Shown here: one piece after another, positions 23,557 to 24,053 of the stretch
How the letters are laid out: each line of letters opens with the position of its first letter
Position numbering within the stretch: the first letter of the stretch is position 1
NCBI GenBank assembly: GCA_910579685.1
Contig: CAJTVN010000050.1
Location: 1 to 24,053, forward strand
Origin: an uncultured Lachnospiraceae bacterium
GTDB lineage: Bacteria; Bacillota; Clostridia; Lachnospirales; Lachnospiraceae
DNA length: 24,053 nt
Reading direction: 5' to 3'
Notes under the pieces: generated by a model
Seen by the model: only the letters and a program-made list of their open reading frames with translations
Told to the model about the DNA's origin: nothing
Database searches by the model: none
Translations under genes and position numbers: made by a program

Positions 23557-23655
23557 ACAAAAGGGAAGTCATAGAAGCGGCTACCCTCAATAATTAAGCT
23601 AAACTTTTTACAGTCCAGCCGTCACTACTGCGAATAGTGGCGGCTATTTTCGTTT
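23557..23655 (+). ncRNA. Putative antisense RNA of a type I toxin-antitoxin locus
   Basis: A strong promoter and an 11-bp terminator stem bracket about 100 bases of plus-strand sequence that opposes the 3' end of the 30-residue toxin gene (stop at 23644-23646). Its 5' part reads GGGAAGTCATAGA, GCGGCT and ACCCTC, nearly the same as the 5' leader of the toxin mRNA. Convergent arrangement around a shared hairpin is typical of TxpA/RatA and Fst-type systems. The ends are predicted from promoter and terminator only. Confidence 0.65.
23617..23655 (+). terminator. Terminator of the antisense RNA
   Basis: AGCCGTCACTA (23617-23627) pairs with TAGTGGCGGCT (23635-23645), 11 bp with one G-U, followed by ATTTTCGTTT on the plus strand. 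On the minus strand the same stem has no T-run, so toxin mRNA may run through it and be complementary to the whole antisense RNA. Confidence 0.8.
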
Positions 23656-23736
23656 ATCCTTGAAAATCTTATAGCAAAGACCAACAAGGGCAACAATGAA
23701 AATTCCTGTCTGAATCAGATCAGAATATGTAATCAT
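23644..23736 (-). CDS. Putative holin-like toxin of type I TA system (30 aa)
   Basis: A 30-residue peptide, MITYSDLIQTGIFIVALVG then LCYKIFKDKRK. It has one membrane-spanning segment (about 7-25) and a basic tail, the pattern of the small holin-like/TxpA-Fst-type toxins (often MxTYexL...iaLi.lv). It should insert into the membrane and disturb it when overproduced. GGAGGG lies 8-9 bases upstream of the ATG. A minus-strand promoter at 23829-23857 gives a leader of about 85 bases. In that leader CCCTCC and GGAGGG segments can pair with each other or with the ribosome site. An antisense RNA gene faces it at the 3' end. It is likely to be missed by annotation because of its length. Confidence 0.82.
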   Translation of the reverse strand: MITYSDLIQTGIFIVALVGLCYKIFKDKRK

Positions 23737-23744
23737 TGGCAACG

Positions 23745-23796
23745 CCCTCCTTTCTTTCATCTGGAGGGTTAGTCCCTCCGATAAATCAAGAGGGTA
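23745..23796 (-). promoter_or_regulatory. Ribosome-site switch in the toxin mRNA leader
   Basis: On the minus strand four segments follow in order: ACCCTC (about 23790-23796), GGAGGG (23774-23779), CCCTCC (23763-23768) and GGAGGG (23745-23750, the ribosome site). Pairing 1-2 with 3-4 would hide the ribosome site; pairing 2-3 would free it. This is read directly from complementarity; which fold dominates is unknown. Confidence 0.55.
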
Positions 23797-23828
23797 AGCC
23801 GCCTGGCTCTATGATTTCCCATGTCATA

Positions 23829-23857
23829 AATATATCATACCTTAACAAATCTATCAA
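23829..23857 (-). promoter_or_regulatory. Promoter of the holin-like toxin mRNA
   Basis: TTGATA (23852-23857), a 17-bp spacer and TATATT (23829-23834) on the minus strand, giving a start near 23822. The leader then begins GGGAAATCATAGA, mirroring the antisense RNA. Confidence 0.68.
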
Positions 23858-23873
23858 TATGACTCAATACATT

Positions 23874-23959
23874 TGTACACTTTTGTATACATTTTACAAT
23901 TATATTTGTATATTTTTGTGTACTTTTATCACCGGCCAATATGTACACTATAATGTACA
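23874..23959 (+). promoter_or_regulatory. Rightward promoter with clustered TGTACA sites
   Basis: TTATCA (23926-23931), a 17-bp spacer and TATAAT (23949-23954) form a plus-strand promoter reading out of the window. TGTACA at 23942-23947 and 23954-23959 flank the -10 box, and further sites lie at 23874-23879 (TGTACA), 23884-23891 (TGTATACA) and 23919-23923 (TGTAC). The XRE protein is the likely binder. The remaining sequence to 24053 holds a small CTACGA/TCGTAG hairpin (about 24005-24025) and no gene. Confidence 0.65.
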
Positions 23960-24053
23960 ATAGACTTATCAAATCAAACCACAACACACCACAAAGCACC
24001 TTGCTACGAAAATAAAACTCGTAGCCAAGAACTGAACCTTGACAACAAATGTT

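Noticed and set aside
23736..23963. 75-codon plus-strand frame
   Set aside because: It overlaps the toxin leader and both promoters at the right edge; the reading frame is AT-rich chance sequence without a ribosome site.
1..24053. tRNA or rRNA genes and known riboswitches
   Set aside because: I looked for cloverleaf or rRNA-like segments and for common riboswitch cores in the gaps and saw none that I could support.

Overview
The window looks like chromosomal DNA of a gut-type Clostridia bacterium, most likely Lachnospiraceae. The grounds are low-GC Gram-positive style Shine-Dalgarno sequences, a lipoprotein solute-binding protein working without its own ATPase, a DUF6033-like protein, and conjugative-element debris. 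This is inference from gene content; no rRNA or other marker gene is present. Nearly every gene lies on the minus strand, so operons read from high to low coordinates.

Region 1 (about 1-9562) is an arabinan or arabino-oligosaccharide utilisation locus. Read on the minus strand it runs: LacI-type regulator (8561-9562), terminator, a control region with a near-consensus promoter and two 16-bp palindromic operators, a lipoprotein binding protein, two ABC permeases, a GH51 arabinofuranosidase, a GH93-like exo-arabinanase and a second GH51. No ATPase is encoded. None of the three glycosidases has a signal peptide, so imported oligosaccharides are probably cut inside the cell. Terminator-like hairpins inside the operon (after the binding protein and after the second permease) probably set the expression ratio. 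The operon terminator is followed directly by the 5' end of a group II intron that runs off the left edge.

Region 2 (9662-10810) holds two small cytoplasmic proteins of unknown role, one DUF6033-like. Region 3 (10914-15643) is a tightly coupled surface-glycan operon: Wzx-type flippase, GT2 glycosyltransferase, ferredoxin/FrhB-like iron-sulfur protein and polysaccharide pyruvyl transferase. Region 4 (15795-19500) is rhaB-rhaA-rhaD for L-rhamnose catabolism. Arabinan side chains and rhamnose together suggest use of rhamnogalacturonan I pectin.

Region 5 (about 19.7 kb to the end) is AT-richer accessory DNA. It contains a decayed IS3-family transposase, a YefM/YoeB-type toxin-antitoxin pair with its own promoter and operator, two unknown small proteins, a frameshifted DUF262 gene, a sigma-70-like gene with a damaged 5' end, and a divergent XRE regulator with clustered TGTACA sites. 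It also holds a compact type I toxin-antitoxin locus: a 30-residue holin-like toxin opposed by an antisense RNA. The region probably belongs to an integrative or conjugative element that continues beyond the right edge.
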